From contig NZ_FOSL01000003.1 in NCBI RefSeq assembly GCF_900114255.1, forward strand, positions 193,501 to 257,500: 64,000 nucleotides of DNA. Reading direction: 5' to 3'. Positions 1-8,130 of this stretch are shown one piece after another; the first letter of the stretch is position 1, and every line of letters starts with the position of its first letter. A program made the position numbers and the translations under genes. Source of the stretch: Neomesorhizobium albiziae. GTDB taxonomy: Bacteria > Pseudomonadota > Alphaproteobacteria > Rhizobiales > Rhizobiaceae. A model generated the notes under the pieces. That model did no database searches and was not told the DNA's origin. It worked only from the letters and a program-made list of their open reading frames with translations.

Positions 1-750
1 GTCAAGGGCGAACCCGGCACCGGCAAGACCGAGCTTGCCCGCCAGGTCGCCGCGGCACTCGGCCTCGACCTCTTGGAGTGGAACGTCAAATCGACCACCA
101 AGGCGCAGCAGGGCCTCTACGAATATGATGCCGTTTCGCGCCTGCGCGACAGCCAGCTCGGCGACGACCGCTTCAACGACATCCGCAACTACATCAAGCG
201 CGGCAAATTGTGGGACGCCTTCACGGCGGCCAAGAAGGTCGTGCTTCTCATCGACGAGATCGACAAGGCCGACATCGAGTTTCCCAACGACCTGTTGCAG
301 GAACTCGATCGCATGGAATTCTTCGTCTACGAGACCGGCGAGACGATCCGCGCCGAGCACCGGCCGATCGTCATCATCACCTCCAATAACGAGAAGGAAC
401 TGCCCGACGCCTTCCTGCGCCGCTGCTTCTTCCACTACATCCGCTTTCCCGATGTCGACACGCTGCACCGGATCGTCGATGTCCACTATCCAGGGATCAA
501 GCAGAACCTGGTGCGCGCCGCCCTCACTCAGTTCTACGAGATCCGCGAGGTGCCGGGCCTGAAGAAAAAACCCTCGACCTCGGAAGCGCTCGACTGGATC
601 CGCCTGCTCGTCGCCGACGACATCGCGCCGGAGGATTTGCGCGCCGACCCGAAGAACGCGCTGCCCAAGCTGCATGGCGCGCTGTTGAAGAACGAGCAGG
701 ACGTGCACCTGTTCGAGCGCCTGGCATTCATGGCGCGGCGTCAGGGGTAG
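1..750 (+). CDS. MoxR-type AAA+ ATPase, 5' end outside window
   Basis: The reading frame is open from base 1, so the N-terminus is missing. The visible 249 residues begin almost at the Walker A motif (GEPGTGKT, visible residues 4-11). They continue with Walker B (VVLLIDEID, about 80-88), a sensor-1 segment (IITSNN, about 125-130) and paired arginines (LRR, about 139-141) suited to an arginine finger. This is the AAA+ core of MoxR-type ATPases, which act as chaperones or metal-insertion factors with VWA-domain proteins. The CoxE-type VWA gene at 3386 is the likely partner, although four other genes now separate them. The exact substrate cannot be inferred from sequence. Confidence 0.85.
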   Translation, partial: VKGEPGTGKTELARQVAAALGLDLLEWNVKSTTKAQQGLYEYDAVSRLRDSQLGDDRFNDIRNYIKRGKLWDAFTAAKKVVLLIDEIDKADIEFPNDLLQELDRMEFFVYETGETIRAEHRPIVIITSNNEKELPDAFLRRCFFHYIRFPDVDTLHRIVDVHYPGIKQNLVRAALTQFYEIREVPGLKKKPSTSEALDWIRLLVADDIAPEDLRADPKNALPKLHGALLKNEQDVHLFERLAFMARRQG

Positions 751-808
751 GCAGCGGTTTCTTCCTCGGCCCTCGTTATGCCCGGCAATCGAATATCGTG
801 ACTGTCTT

Positions 809-942
809 CCCCCACTCCGGCCCTTCGGGCTCCCTTCCTCTCCCTCCGGAGGGAGAGGAAGGGAACCCGGCATAGCGGCCGGCGCTTCCTCTCCCCCGTC
901 GAGCGGGGGAGAGGTGGTTTGCAAAGCAAACCGGAGTGGGGG
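809..942. repeat. GC-rich composite palindromic element in the 751-1071 gap
   Basis: This 134-bp element is bounded by perfect 12-bp inverted ends (CCCCCACTCCGG and CCGGAGTGGGGG). It contains two inner hairpins, CTCTCCCTCCGGAGGGAGAG and a CTCTCCCCC / GGGGGAGAG stem. Related elements with other loops occur at 4593, 12891, 16324 and 24851. The rest of the 751-1071 gap holds only the Shine-Dalgarno sequence of the next gene. Confidence 0.75.
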
Positions 943-1071
943 TCGACCACGCCTATCACTGTGACACGGACGACGGAGAGGGGGCAGCAAGGCCAACAAA
1001 CAAGCACCCCCTGCCCCATCGCGCGATCGATTTCAGCGCGCTATGGGGCTTGGAGAAAAGGAGCCGCCGCC

Positions 1072-1518
1072 ATGATCGCCGTCACCATCCGCCCGCTGGA
1101 AAAATCCGACCATGCCGAATGGCGCCGCCTGTGGACGGCATACCTGACGTTTTATGAAACGACCCTACCCGAAGAAGTCTACGAAAAGACCTGGGAGCGC
1201 CTGTTCACCAAGGGCGAGTTCGAACCGAAAGGTTTTCTCGCGCTGATCGGCGGCAAGCCGGTCGGGCTTACCCACTTCATGTACCACCGCACCTGCTGGT
1301 CGTTGGTCAACAACTGCTACCTGCAGGACCTGTTCACCGACCCGGACGCGCGCGGCTCGGGCGCTGGTGCTGCGCTGATCGAGGCAGTGAAGGCGGATGC
1401 CGCCGCCAAGGGGATAAAAAACGTCTACTGGATGACGCACGAGACCAACGCCACCGCCCGCAAGCTCTACGACCGCGTGGCGCGCAGGACGGGCTTCATC
1501 GAATACGATCTGCTCTGA
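1072..1518 (+). CDS. GNAT family N-acetyltransferase
   Basis: This 148-residue protein has the size and layout of a single GNAT domain, which transfers an acetyl group from acetyl-CoA to an amine; the acceptor is unknown. The central strand and acetyl-CoA loop are visible as LQDLFTDPDARGSGAGAALI, an R-x-x-G-x-G/A-like pyrophosphate-binding turn. The C-terminal TNATARKLYDRV followed by GFIEYDL is typical of the family. ATG 1072 was chosen because AAAAGGAG lies just upstream and because the domain begins directly with TIRPLEKSDHAEW; the upstream in-frame extension runs into the palindromic element. The gene converges on the lysozyme gene with a 3-bp gap. Confidence 0.85.
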   Translation: MIAVTIRPLEKSDHAEWRRLWTAYLTFYETTLPEEVYEKTWERLFTKGEFEPKGFLALIGGKPVGLTHFMYHRTCWSLVNNCYLQDLFTDPDARGSGAGAALIEAVKADAAAKGIKNVYWMTHETNATARKLYDRVARRTGFIEYDLL

Positions 1519-1521
1519 AGC

Positions 1522-2568
1522 TCAACCCGATGTCTTCGCCACCCAGGCGTGCCACTGCGCCTTGCTGCCGCGGAAGACATTGAGGTCGATCTGGCCCTTC
1601 ACGCCGTGCGACAGGCCGGAGCCGGAATATTGCCAGAACACCCATTTGCGGCCGGGATAGACCTTTTCCGGATGCGCGGCGACGGAGCGCAGCCAGAACG
1701 GATAGTCGAGGAATTCGCCCCTCAGGTTGTCGCGGTAGAAGTCGGGCGCGGTGTAGATGATCGGACGCTGGCCGTAATGCCGTTCCAGTCTGTCCATGAA
1801 CACCTGCATCTTTTCCAGCACCGTCTCGCGTGACAGTCGCCGCTTGCAGCGCGACTCGCCATTGTATTCGACGTCGATGACCGGCGGCAGCGCGCCGGCA
1901 ACCTTGGGCACGTTGCGGATGAACCAGTCGGCCTGCTCGCCGGCGGTGCGGCACCAGTAGAAGAAGTGGTAGGCGCCGCGGCGCAATCCGGCTTCGCCGG
2001 CGGCGCGCCAGTTCTTCTTGAACATCGGGTCGAGATGGTCGCCGCCATCGGTGGCCTTGATGTAGGCGAAATTGGCGCCTTGGGTGCGCAGCTTCGGCCA
2101 GTTGATCTCGCCCTGCCAGCGCGAGACGTCGACGCCGTGGACCGCCAGCTGTTTCGGCGAGGCCTTGCCGAAATTGATCGGCTTGGCGTCGCGGAAGCGG
2201 CGGCCGTAAACCTCCCCCGCCACGAAAGGCGAGGCGCGCACCGGCTTTTCCGGCGCGACCAGCGCGATCGGCTTGGGCGCCGGTTCAGGTATCGCCTCGT
2301 CGATGGGCGCGCGCGACGGCACCGGCCCAAGCTCCACGTCCGGGCGCGGAGCGGCCATCGCCGTCAACGCATGCGCCTGGGGGGTTGCCTGTGGAGCTGC
2401 CGCGCCGATCTCGACCGGCGGCACCGGCGCGCTCGGCATGCCGATGATGGAACTCGTCTTCTCCATGGACGGCGCTGTCGGCGCGAGCGCGTCGAGCCCT
2501 GAACTGGACGTGCAGCCGGCCACTGCCAGGCATGCGGAGAGAAGGACGAGGACGCCTGAGAAACGCAT
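1522..2568 (-). CDS. GH25 lysozyme-family lipoprotein
   Basis: This 348-residue protein starts with a lipoprotein signal peptide (lipobox AVAGC, Cys19), so it is probably anchored in the envelope. A Pro/Ala-rich linker of about 120 residues follows. The C-terminal GH25 domain (about 143-345) shows the family landmarks: GVDVSRWQG (Asp147), YIKATDGG, RGAYHFFYW and the catalytic-type DVE at 232-234, then WQYSGSG and DLNVFRG near the end. GH25 enzymes cleave the beta-1,4 bond between MurNAc and GlcNAc in peptidoglycan. ATG 2568 is preferred over a TTG at 2631 because the signal peptide begins there. No strong Shine-Dalgarno sequence is visible. Confidence 0.88.
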   Translation of the reverse strand: MRFSGVLVLLSACLAVAGCTSSSGLDALAPTAPSMEKTSSIIGMPSAPVPPVEIGAAAPQATPQAHALTAMAAPRPDVELGPVPSRAPIDEAIPEPAPKPIALVAPEKPVRASPFVAGEVYGRRFRDAKPINFGKASPKQLAVHGVDVSRWQGEINWPKLRTQGANFAYIKATDGGDHLDPMFKKNWRAAGEAGLRRGAYHFFYWCRTAGEQADWFIRNVPKVAGALPPVIDVEYNGESRCKRRLSRETVLEKMQVFMDRLERHYGQRPIIYTAPDFYRDNLRGEFLDYPFWLRSVAAHPEKVYPGRKWVFWQYSGSGLSHGVKGQIDLNVFRGSKAQWHAWVAKTSG

Positions 2569-2721
2569 GAAAACCCGTACGCAAGACAAAACCGACCGAC
2601 GACCGACGCCGCCTGGACCCACCACCGACAATTGCTAACGGGAAATTACCAAAAAAGACTGAATCCGATCGTTTACCAAGCCGAACGGCGAAACCGCATA
2701 GTTCGATGTCTGCCAGGAAAC

Positions 2722-2753
2722 TTGAAGGAACGGAATTTACGCAATATATTGCG
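2722..2753 (+). promoter_or_regulatory. hicAB promoter with overlapping palindromic operator
   Basis: TTGAAG (2722-2727) and TATATT (2745-2750) are separated by exactly 17 bp, a good sigma-70-type promoter. A perfect 14-bp palindrome, CGCAATATATTGCG (2740-2753), covers the -10 box. The hicA start lies 17 bp further on. HicB antitoxins with a C-terminal DNA-binding domain repress their own operon, so this is the expected operator. Confidence 0.7.
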
Positions 2754-2770
2754 CATAGGCTGGGGCGGTC

Positions 2771-2965
2771 ATGCCGTTGTTCGAAACCAACACCCGCAAG
2801 ATCGTGGCGCGGCTCGAACGCGAAGGCTGGGTCAATTCCGGCGGCGGAAGACATGACAAGTTTGTGCATTCGGCCAAGCCGGGTCTCCTGATCGTGGTGC
2901 CGCGCCATCGGGAACAATCGCCCGGCGTCGCGAAATCCATCGCCAAACTCGCCGGCTGGATCTGA
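2771..2965 (+). CDS. hicA: HicA family toxin (putative mRNA interferase)
   Basis: This 64-residue protein has the double-stranded RNA-binding-like fold signature of HicA toxins. It opens with an N-terminal TRKIVARLEREGW helix, followed by GGGRHDKFVH, which carries the conserved glycine turn and the family's catalytic-type histidine, and then LLIVVPRH. HicA cleaves mRNA and is neutralised by HicB. The partner gene starts 10 bp downstream, the usual toxin-first order. Family and order make the assignment firm; toxicity itself is inferred. Confidence 0.85.
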   Translation: MPLFETNTRKIVARLEREGWVNSGGGRHDKFVHSAKPGLLIVVPRHREQSPGVAKSIAKLAGWI

Positions 2966-2975
2966 GGATTTTGAA

Positions 2976-3380
2976 ATGACCCACTATATCGGCATTCTCG
3001 ACGGCGAACGCGATGTCTGGGGCGTGCGCATCCCAGACCTGCCCGGTTGCCATGGGGGAGGAACTTCACCCGAAGAAGCGATTGCCGATGTCACTTCCGC
3101 CGCGCGCGAGTGGGCGGAAATGCATCTGTCGACGGGCCAGGCCTTGCCGGTGGCAAGAAGTCTGGCCGCGATTCTGAAGGCCGAGGGTATTGATACGGCC
3201 GCCGGCGAGTCGGCGGTGATGATCCCGCTTATCGTCGATTCCGGCCGCTCGGTGCGGGCGAACCTCTCGCTCGACGCCGGGTTGCTGGCCGCGATCGACG
3301 CGGAAGCCACGCGCCGCGGTCTCACCCGATCGGCCTTTATCGCGGGTGCTGCGCGCGACAAGATCGAAGGGCAGCGATAG
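2976..3380 (+). CDS. hicB: HicB family antitoxin
   Basis: This 134-residue antitoxin has two parts. The N-terminal HicB domain (YIGILDGERDVWGVRIPDLPG, then GTSPEEAIADV) has a degenerate RNase H-like fold and binds HicA. The C-terminal part (about 88-130; VRANLSLDAGLLAAIDAEA, then GLTRSAFIAGAA) reads as a ribbon-helix-helix DNA-binding domain. That makes it a plausible repressor at the palindrome upstream of hicA. Only 5 bp separate its stop from the VWA gene, so the downstream gene may be read from the hic promoter. Confidence 0.87.
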   Translation: MTHYIGILDGERDVWGVRIPDLPGCHGGGTSPEEAIADVTSAAREWAEMHLSTGQALPVARSLAAILKAEGIDTAAGESAVMIPLIVDSGRSVRANLSLDAGLLAAIDAEATRRGLTRSAFIAGAARDKIEGQR

Positions 3381-3385
3381 CAGCC

Positions 3386-4576
3386 ATGTTCATCCCCTTC
3401 TTCCTCGAACTGAAAGCCGCGCGCGTTCCGGTCTCGCTGCGCGAATATCTCACCTTGCTGGAAGGGCTCGACGCGGACCTCGTCATGTACGACGTCGAAG
3501 GGTTTTATTATCTGGCGCGCGCCGCACTGGTGAAGGACGAGCGCCACATCGACCGTTTCGACCAGGTCTTCTCGCATGTCTTCAAGGGCGTCGAGGCGGT
3601 GTCGGGCGAAAGCGCGGTCGATGTCACCAACATTCCCGAGGAATGGCTGCGCAGGCTTGCCGAAAAGCATCTGAGCGACGAGGAGAAACGGCTGGTCGAG
3701 GCACTCGGCGGCTTCGAGAAACTGATGGAGACCTTGAAGAAGCGGCTGGAAGAGCAGAAGGGGCGTCACCAGGGCGGCTCGAAATGGATCGGCACCGCCG
3801 GCACCTCGCCCTTCGGCGCCTATGGCTACAATCCCGAAGGCGTGCGCATCGGACAGGAGACGAGCCGTCACCGGCGCGCCGTCAAGGTTTGGGACAAGCG
3901 GGAGTTCAAGAACTTCGACGACTCGGTCGAGCTTGGCACCCGTAACATCAAGGTGGCGATGAAGCGGCTGCGGCGCTGGGTGCGCGAGGGCGCCGAAGAA
4001 GAGTTCGACCTGGCGGGCACCATCCACGCCACTGCCGAGCACGGCTATCTCGACGTGCAGACAAGGCCGGAGCGCCGCAACGCCGTGAAGCTCCTGATGT
4101 TCTTCGATGTCGGCGGTTCGATGGACGACCACATCAAGGTAGTGGAAGAGCTCTTCTCGGCGGCGCATACCGAGTTCCGCCACCTCGAATATTTCTACTT
4201 CCACAACTGCCTCTACGAAGGCGTGTGGAAGGACAATCGCCGCCGCCATTCGGAGACGCTGTCGACCTTCGACGTGCTGCACAAATACGGCCACGACTAC
4301 AAGGTGATCTTCGTCGGCGACGCCGCGATGAGCCCCTACGAGATTGCCTATGCCGGCGGTTCGGTCGAACACTGGAATCCCGAGCCGGGTGCTGTATGGC
4401 TGGCCCGCGTGCTCCAGCAATGGCCGAACGCGGTGTGGATCAACCCGACCAACGAGAAGCACTGGAGCTATACCCACTCGATCGGCATGATCCGCGAGAT
4501 TTTCGGCAACCGCATGTACCCGTTGACGCTGGCCGGACTGGAGGCGGCGACGAAGGAATTGTCGCGGAAGCACTGA
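3386..4576 (+). CDS. CoxE-type VWA domain protein
   Basis: This 396-residue protein resembles the CoxE/YehP-like VWA proteins that pair with MoxR ATPases. The N-terminal half is charged and helical. The VWA domain begins around residue 230 with LLMFFDVGGSMDDH. The metal-site motif therefore reads D-x-G-G-S rather than the classical D-x-S-x-S, so metal binding may be altered. Family knowledge suggests a role with the MoxR ATPase at 1-750 in metal-centre maturation or protein remodelling. Spacing after hicB is 5 bp and the Shine-Dalgarno sequence is poor, which suggests translational coupling. Confidence 0.82.
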   Translation: MFIPFFLELKAARVPVSLREYLTLLEGLDADLVMYDVEGFYYLARAALVKDERHIDRFDQVFSHVFKGVEAVSGESAVDVTNIPEEWLRRLAEKHLSDEEKRLVEALGGFEKLMETLKKRLEEQKGRHQGGSKWIGTAGTSPFGAYGYNPEGVRIGQETSRHRRAVKVWDKREFKNFDDSVELGTRNIKVAMKRLRRWVREGAEEEFDLAGTIHATAEHGYLDVQTRPERRNAVKLLMFFDVGGSMDDHIKVVEELFSAAHTEFRHLEYFYFHNCLYEGVWKDNRRRHSETLSTFDVLHKYGHDYKVIFVGDAAMSPYEIAYAGGSVEHWNPEPGAVWLARVLQQWPNAVWINPTNEKHWSYTHSIGMIREIFGNRMYPLTLAGLEAATKELSRKH

Positions 4577-4592
4577 GATGCGCATGGGTAGT

Positions 4593-4714
4593 GTCACCCC
4601 ACCCGCCTCGCTTCGCTCGGCACCCTCCCCATCGAGGGGAGGGAGTGGTGCGAAGTCCTCCGCTCCTCCTCCCCCTCGATGGGGGAGGTGGCCCGGAGGG
4701 CTGGAGGGGGTGAC
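4593..4714. repeat. GC-rich composite palindromic element between VWA gene and msrB
   Basis: The ends are the inverted pair GTCACCCC / GGGGGTGAC. Inner hairpins are CTCCCC-ATCGAG-GGGAG and CTCCCCC-TCGAT-GGGGGAG. It belongs to the same family as the elements at 809, 12891, 16324 and 24851. Together with the hairpin at 4797 it explains most of the 306-bp gap. Confidence 0.7.
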
Positions 4715-4796
4715 AAGCCGAAATGACGATAAACCCGCTCTCGCGCAAGATTGATCCGCGGCGATGGCGGCGGCGGGCGCAAAACCCTATATTTTG

Positions 4797-4843
4797 CGCA
4801 TGCCTTCATCCCGAAACCGCTGCACACTTTCGGGAGGCATGCG
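4797..4843. repeat. Dispersed hairpin (CGCATGCCT arms) upstream of msrB
   Basis: Arms CGCATGCCT and AGGCATGCG enclose a core containing CCGAAACCGCTGCACACTTT and CGGG, which forms a second inner stem. The same core occurs at 21315-21358 and 55500-55539 with different outer arms. The hairpin ends 27 bp before the AGGAGG of msrB, so it would lie in the msrB leader. Confidence 0.65.
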
Positions 4844-4882
4844 TTATATTGCGGAAAATCCGAAAAGATCAGGAGGACTGGC

Positions 4883-5290
4883 ATGGAAGCACATCGCTAT
4901 CCCGTAACCCGCACCGATGCCGAGTGGCGCGCCAGGCTGACGCCGGAACAGTTCGCCGTGATGCGCAACCACGGCACCGAGCGCCCCGGCAGTTGCGCGC
5001 TGCTCTATGAAAAGCGCGCCGGCACCTTCGAATGCGCCGGCTGCGACCAGCCGCTGTTCGAATCCAAGCTGAAATTCGAGAGCGGCACCGGCTGGCCGAG
5101 CTTCAACGACCCGGTGCCCGGTTCGGTCGAAAACACCGTCGACCGCAGCTACGGCATGGTGCGCACCGAGGTGCATTGCGCCCGCTGCGGCAGCCATCTC
5201 GGCCACGTGTTCGAGGACGGCCCGCCGCCGACCGGCCTGCGTTACTGCATCAATGGCGTGGCGTTGAATTTCCGGCCGGCCGAAGCCTGA
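4883..5290 (+). CDS. msrB: Peptide-methionine (R)-S-oxide reductase MsrB
   Basis: This 135-residue enzyme reduces the R epimer of methionine sulfoxide in oxidised proteins, using thioredoxin. The two zinc-binding CxxC pairs (CAGC and CARC), the signature [19 protein letters not shown] and the catalytic cysteine in RYCINGVAL are all present. A further cysteine in ERPGSC near residue 37 may serve as a recycling cysteine; its position was not aligned. ATG 4883 is set by a perfect AGGAGG at 4871-4876. The length matches stand-alone MsrB, with no fused MsrA. Confidence 0.96.
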   Translation: MEAHRYPVTRTDAEWRARLTPEQFAVMRNHGTERPGSCALLYEKRAGTFECAGCDQPLFESKLKFESGTGWPSFNDPVPGSVENTVDRSYGMVRTEVHCARCGSHLGHVFEDGPPPTGLRYCINGVALNFRPAEA

Positions 5291-5338
5291 GGACGCGGGC
5301 TGGAGCCACACGCCATTCCGGTTGAGCCGCAACAGGGC

Positions 5339-5456
5339 TCTCTTTGTTGGAGCATGATCTTTTCCGAAAACCGGCTTCCACTTTTCGGGATCATGCTTCT
5401 CTTTGTTGGAGCATGATCTTTTCCGAAAACCGGCTTCCACTTTTCGGGATCATGCT
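5339..5456. repeat. 59-bp tandem duplication of a dispersed hairpin element
   Basis: Two direct copies of a 59-bp unit (5339-5397 and 5398-5456) lie head to tail. Each carries the hairpin arms GAGCATGATC / GATCATGCT around a TTCCGAAAACCGG core. A single diverged copy lies at 35424-35472. The unit abuts the stop codon of the minus-strand gene at 5460. Confidence 0.85.
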
Positions 5457-5459
5457 CCG

Positions 5460-5783
5460 TCAGATCACCGTCGCCAGGATCAGCCAGATCGCGGCGAATA
5501 TCTGCGCCAGCGAGGCGATCGGCCCCGGCTGGAGGTTTGCCGTGCGCCAGATGCTGAGGAACAGGAACAGATTGTAGGGCAAAGGCAAGAAATGCACTGC
5601 AAGCGAGACGGCCAGCGGCAGCTTCATGCCGAGCACAAAAATTGCGGCGGCGGTAGTGACGAGATTGATGGCGGTGCCGACGATGGCCATGTCGCGCCAG
5701 AACAGCCTGTCTAGGGGAACGAGACCGCGCCAGCGCGCCAGGAAGAAGCCCGGTCCCGCCTCGACTGCCTTGAACTCACTCAT
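5460..5783 (-). CDS. Small hypothetical inner-membrane protein
   Basis: This 107-residue protein has an N-terminal cytoplasmic-looking stretch and three likely membrane segments: about 30-50 (MAIVGTAINLVTTAAAIFVL), about 55-77 (ending in LPYNLFLFLSIW) and about 88-107. I do not recognise the family. The stop codon lies 3 bp from the tandem hairpin repeat, which could act as its 3' structure. The 287 bp upstream show nothing else I can support. Confidence 0.65.
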   Translation of the reverse strand: MSEFKAVEAGPGFFLARWRGLVPLDRLFWRDMAIVGTAINLVTTAAAIFVLGMKLPLAVSLAVHFLPLPYNLFLFLSIWRTANLQPGPIASLAQIFAAIWLILATVI

Positions 5784-6070
5784 AGTCCCGCCGTTCCTCT
5801 GTGGACGCTACGCGACTGGCATAGCATGCGCGTCTGGACAGCATAACGACATACCCTGAAAATAGCCCTTATCGCATGAAGACGGTGGCAGGTGGGACGG
5901 ATCACGGGTCGCTCCTGCGAGTGCTGCTTTTGCAAATCGCAGTCAGGCTAGTAGGTTCTGCCATTGCGCCGAGCAAGGGGTTTTCGGCAACTGCCGGGCC
6001 TAGACGCACCGCCGTTCATCTGCGGTTCAGGCGAGATGGCTTAACATGATGGCTAGCGAAGGAGAAAGCC

Positions 6071-6349
6071 ATGCGTATCGGATTTGTCCTGTTCGCCTTT
6101 GTGGCCATGGCGAGCAGCCCGGCCCAGGCCGGGAACCAATCGTCGAATACGAGCTCCAACAGCTCATCCAACAACGGCGTGGTGCGCGAGCGAATTGTCG
6201 AAACCTACTGCGAGGACGGCTATTGCGAGCGTTACGTCAAGCGCCGGGTATTTATCGAAGATTGGAGCAGCGATCACAAACGCGAACGGGACCGCTATCG
6301 GGATCGCTACCGTGACCGCTACGACGACGATGGCGATGACGATGATTGA
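6071..6349 (+). CDS. Small secreted protein with Ser/Asn-rich head and Arg/Asp tail
   Basis: This 92-residue protein has a signal peptide (cleavage after PAQA, about residue 20). A low-complexity Asn/Ser stretch follows, then a short segment with two cysteines (TYCEDGYCERYVKRRVF) that could form a disulfide in the periplasm. The tail is RDRYRDRYRDRYDDD, ending in a run of Asp. AAGGAG lies 7 bp before the ATG. No family is recognised. It is followed after 10 bp by another small exported basic protein, so the two probably form an operon. Confidence 0.65.
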   Translation: MRIGFVLFAFVAMASSPAQAGNQSSNTSSNSSSNNGVVRERIVETYCEDGYCERYVKRRVFIEDWSSDHKRERDRYRDRYRDRYDDDGDDDD

Positions 6350-6359
6350 GGTTTCCGTG

Positions 6360-6692
6360 ATGATGAAAAAGCTCTCGTCTGTCTTGACTGCCGCAGTCCT
6401 GGCCATGGCTTTCGCCATGCCTTTGAACGCCGCGCCCATTTCGGTGCCGAAACCCGAACAGGTGGAGGCGAACGCCACCCAACAGGTCAAACACCGGCGA
6501 CATTGGCGACACAAGCATTATCGCAATTGGCGGTCGGATCGCTATTGGAACCGGCGGCATGCGTGGCGGGACTGCCGCTATGACAGATGTTACCCGCGTC
6601 GCTACTACGGCCATGGCCGCTACTACGGTTACCGTGACTACTACCCGCGTCGCTACCGTCGACCGGGAGTTAGCATCTATCTGGAGTTCTAG
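6360..6692 (+). CDS. Small exported Arg/Tyr/His-rich basic protein
   Basis: This 110-residue protein has a signal peptide (MMKKLSSVLTAAVLAMAFA, cleavage near ALNAA). The mature part is extremely basic and aromatic, with many RHWRHKHYR, YYGHGRYYGYR and YYPRRYRR stretches. It ends in RPGVSIYLEF, a C-terminus seen in several small exported rhizobial proteins of the BA14K-like kind; that link is tentative. ATG 6360 or the adjacent ATG 6363 are both possible starts. Its strong positive charge contrasts with the acidic tail of the neighbouring secreted protein. Confidence 0.6.
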   Translation: MMKKLSSVLTAAVLAMAFAMPLNAAPISVPKPEQVEANATQQVKHRRHWRHKHYRNWRSDRYWNRRHAWRDCRYDRCYPRRYYGHGRYYGYRDYYPRRYRRPGVSIYLEF

Positions 6693-6791
6693 CTGCGGAG
6701 ACATCCTCGATCGCGAGGAGCAGGGTAGCTCCTCGACGACGCCCAAAAATCAGACATCGCCAGCGACCCCGCTGGAGGCCGTGGTTGCGTG

Positions 6792-8130
6792 TCACCAGGT
6801 CACGCTCAGCCCGACATTTCCCTCGAACGCTCTGTACTTCTCGCCGTCGACATCGAAGGTGTAGTCGGCTGTCGCATAGAGGCTGACGTTCTCGTTGATG
6901 GATGCGGTGATGCCGCCGCCTAGTTCAAGCGCCGTCCCGCCGAAGTTCGTCACAAACGGATTGGCGTTGAAGCTGACTGCATCGCTACCTGAGAAATCGT
7001 GCCAGAGACTGGCTTTGAGATAGGGTCGCAACAGGCCGGCCGATGTCTGGAACTCGCCTTCCAGGCGTGCTCCTACCCTGCCTGTCACTGCATCGTCCGT
7101 GTCGAATGATACGGTCGAGAATGCGCTCCCGGCGTCGTCAAGCGACTGGTGTTGCCAGATCAGTTGCGCCTGTGGCTCGATCTTCCAGGTCGGCGAAAGT
7201 GCAAGCGGATAACCACCTTCCACGGAGACGGTGATGCCCTGTCCGTCCGCCTCCACACTGGCGCCTCGGCGTGATTGTCCTTCGCCTCCGTAAAAGGACC
7301 CCATCAGCACACCGTCGAGATACCAGCCGGTCGGGCCGATATGGGTCCAGTAGCCGCCGATGCTGGTCGCGTCGACGTCGATGTCACCGACTGAAAGATT
7401 GTTCCAGCCAAGCGCCAAGCCCCGGACGTCGGCATCGAGTGCCGCGTAACCCAGGAACAGGCCAGCGATGTCGCGATGGCCGCTTTCGCTTTCCCGGCGC
7501 AGGATGTCGAGGCCGGCCTGAATGCCCCATAACGTGCCGTCGATGGTCGGGTTGACCGTACCCTCTTGGTCGCGTTCGACGCTTTGGCCGAAGACCCTGC
7601 CCCAGGCGGACGAGAAGTTGTCCGCCGGATCGAGCACATCCTGCCCGCCTCGCCGCTCGTGGAACGTACCGAGGGTTGCAAGCGCCACTTGCCGTTGTGC
7701 GGAGGGAATTGCCGAAGCAACCGGAACTTCGATGCTGTAGAGCGGGATGACCGGTCCGATGAACGGTGTGGCGCCGGGCGTCGGAGGAGGAGGCTGAACC
7801 GGAGGATTGGCGGGATCGACGGTCGGAACCGGAAGCGCGAACGAACTGACCGGCGTCTGTAGTGGTCCTGCCGGGAGCGGGCTGAGGGGGTTGGGAGCCG
7901 GGGCAGGTGTCGGCACGGGTATTCCTGGTGGAGGCGCCACAATAGTGTTGCGCAGATACCAGTTCTCCTCGTTTCCGGGTGCGATCGCGCCACTGAACAG
8001 GAAATATTCGAAGCCGCCGGCTGAGACGAAATTGTTGAGCGCGAAAGTGTTGGTCTGTGCGCCATTCAGCGCTTCGACGACAAGGATGCCGTCTGCAAGG
8101 GTCTGCGCCCCCGGCCCTCCGACATCGTGA
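6792..8130 (-). CDS. Autotransporter beta-barrel domain, frameshifted from its passenger
   Basis: This frame encodes the translocator half of the autotransporter whose passenger lies at 8066-11791. The frame is open back to about 8130, where it reads GGPGAQTLADGILVVEALNG, the canonical junction before an autotransporter barrel. A Pro-rich linker (VPTPAPAPNPLSPLP) follows, then the barrel (SSAWGRVFGQS, about 280 residues) ending in GNVGLSVTW. A barrel normally ends in an aromatic residue, usually Phe; Trp is acceptable. Its only visible free start is a GTG at 7940, too far inside to make an exported protein, so as sequenced it would not be secreted alone. Confidence 0.8.
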
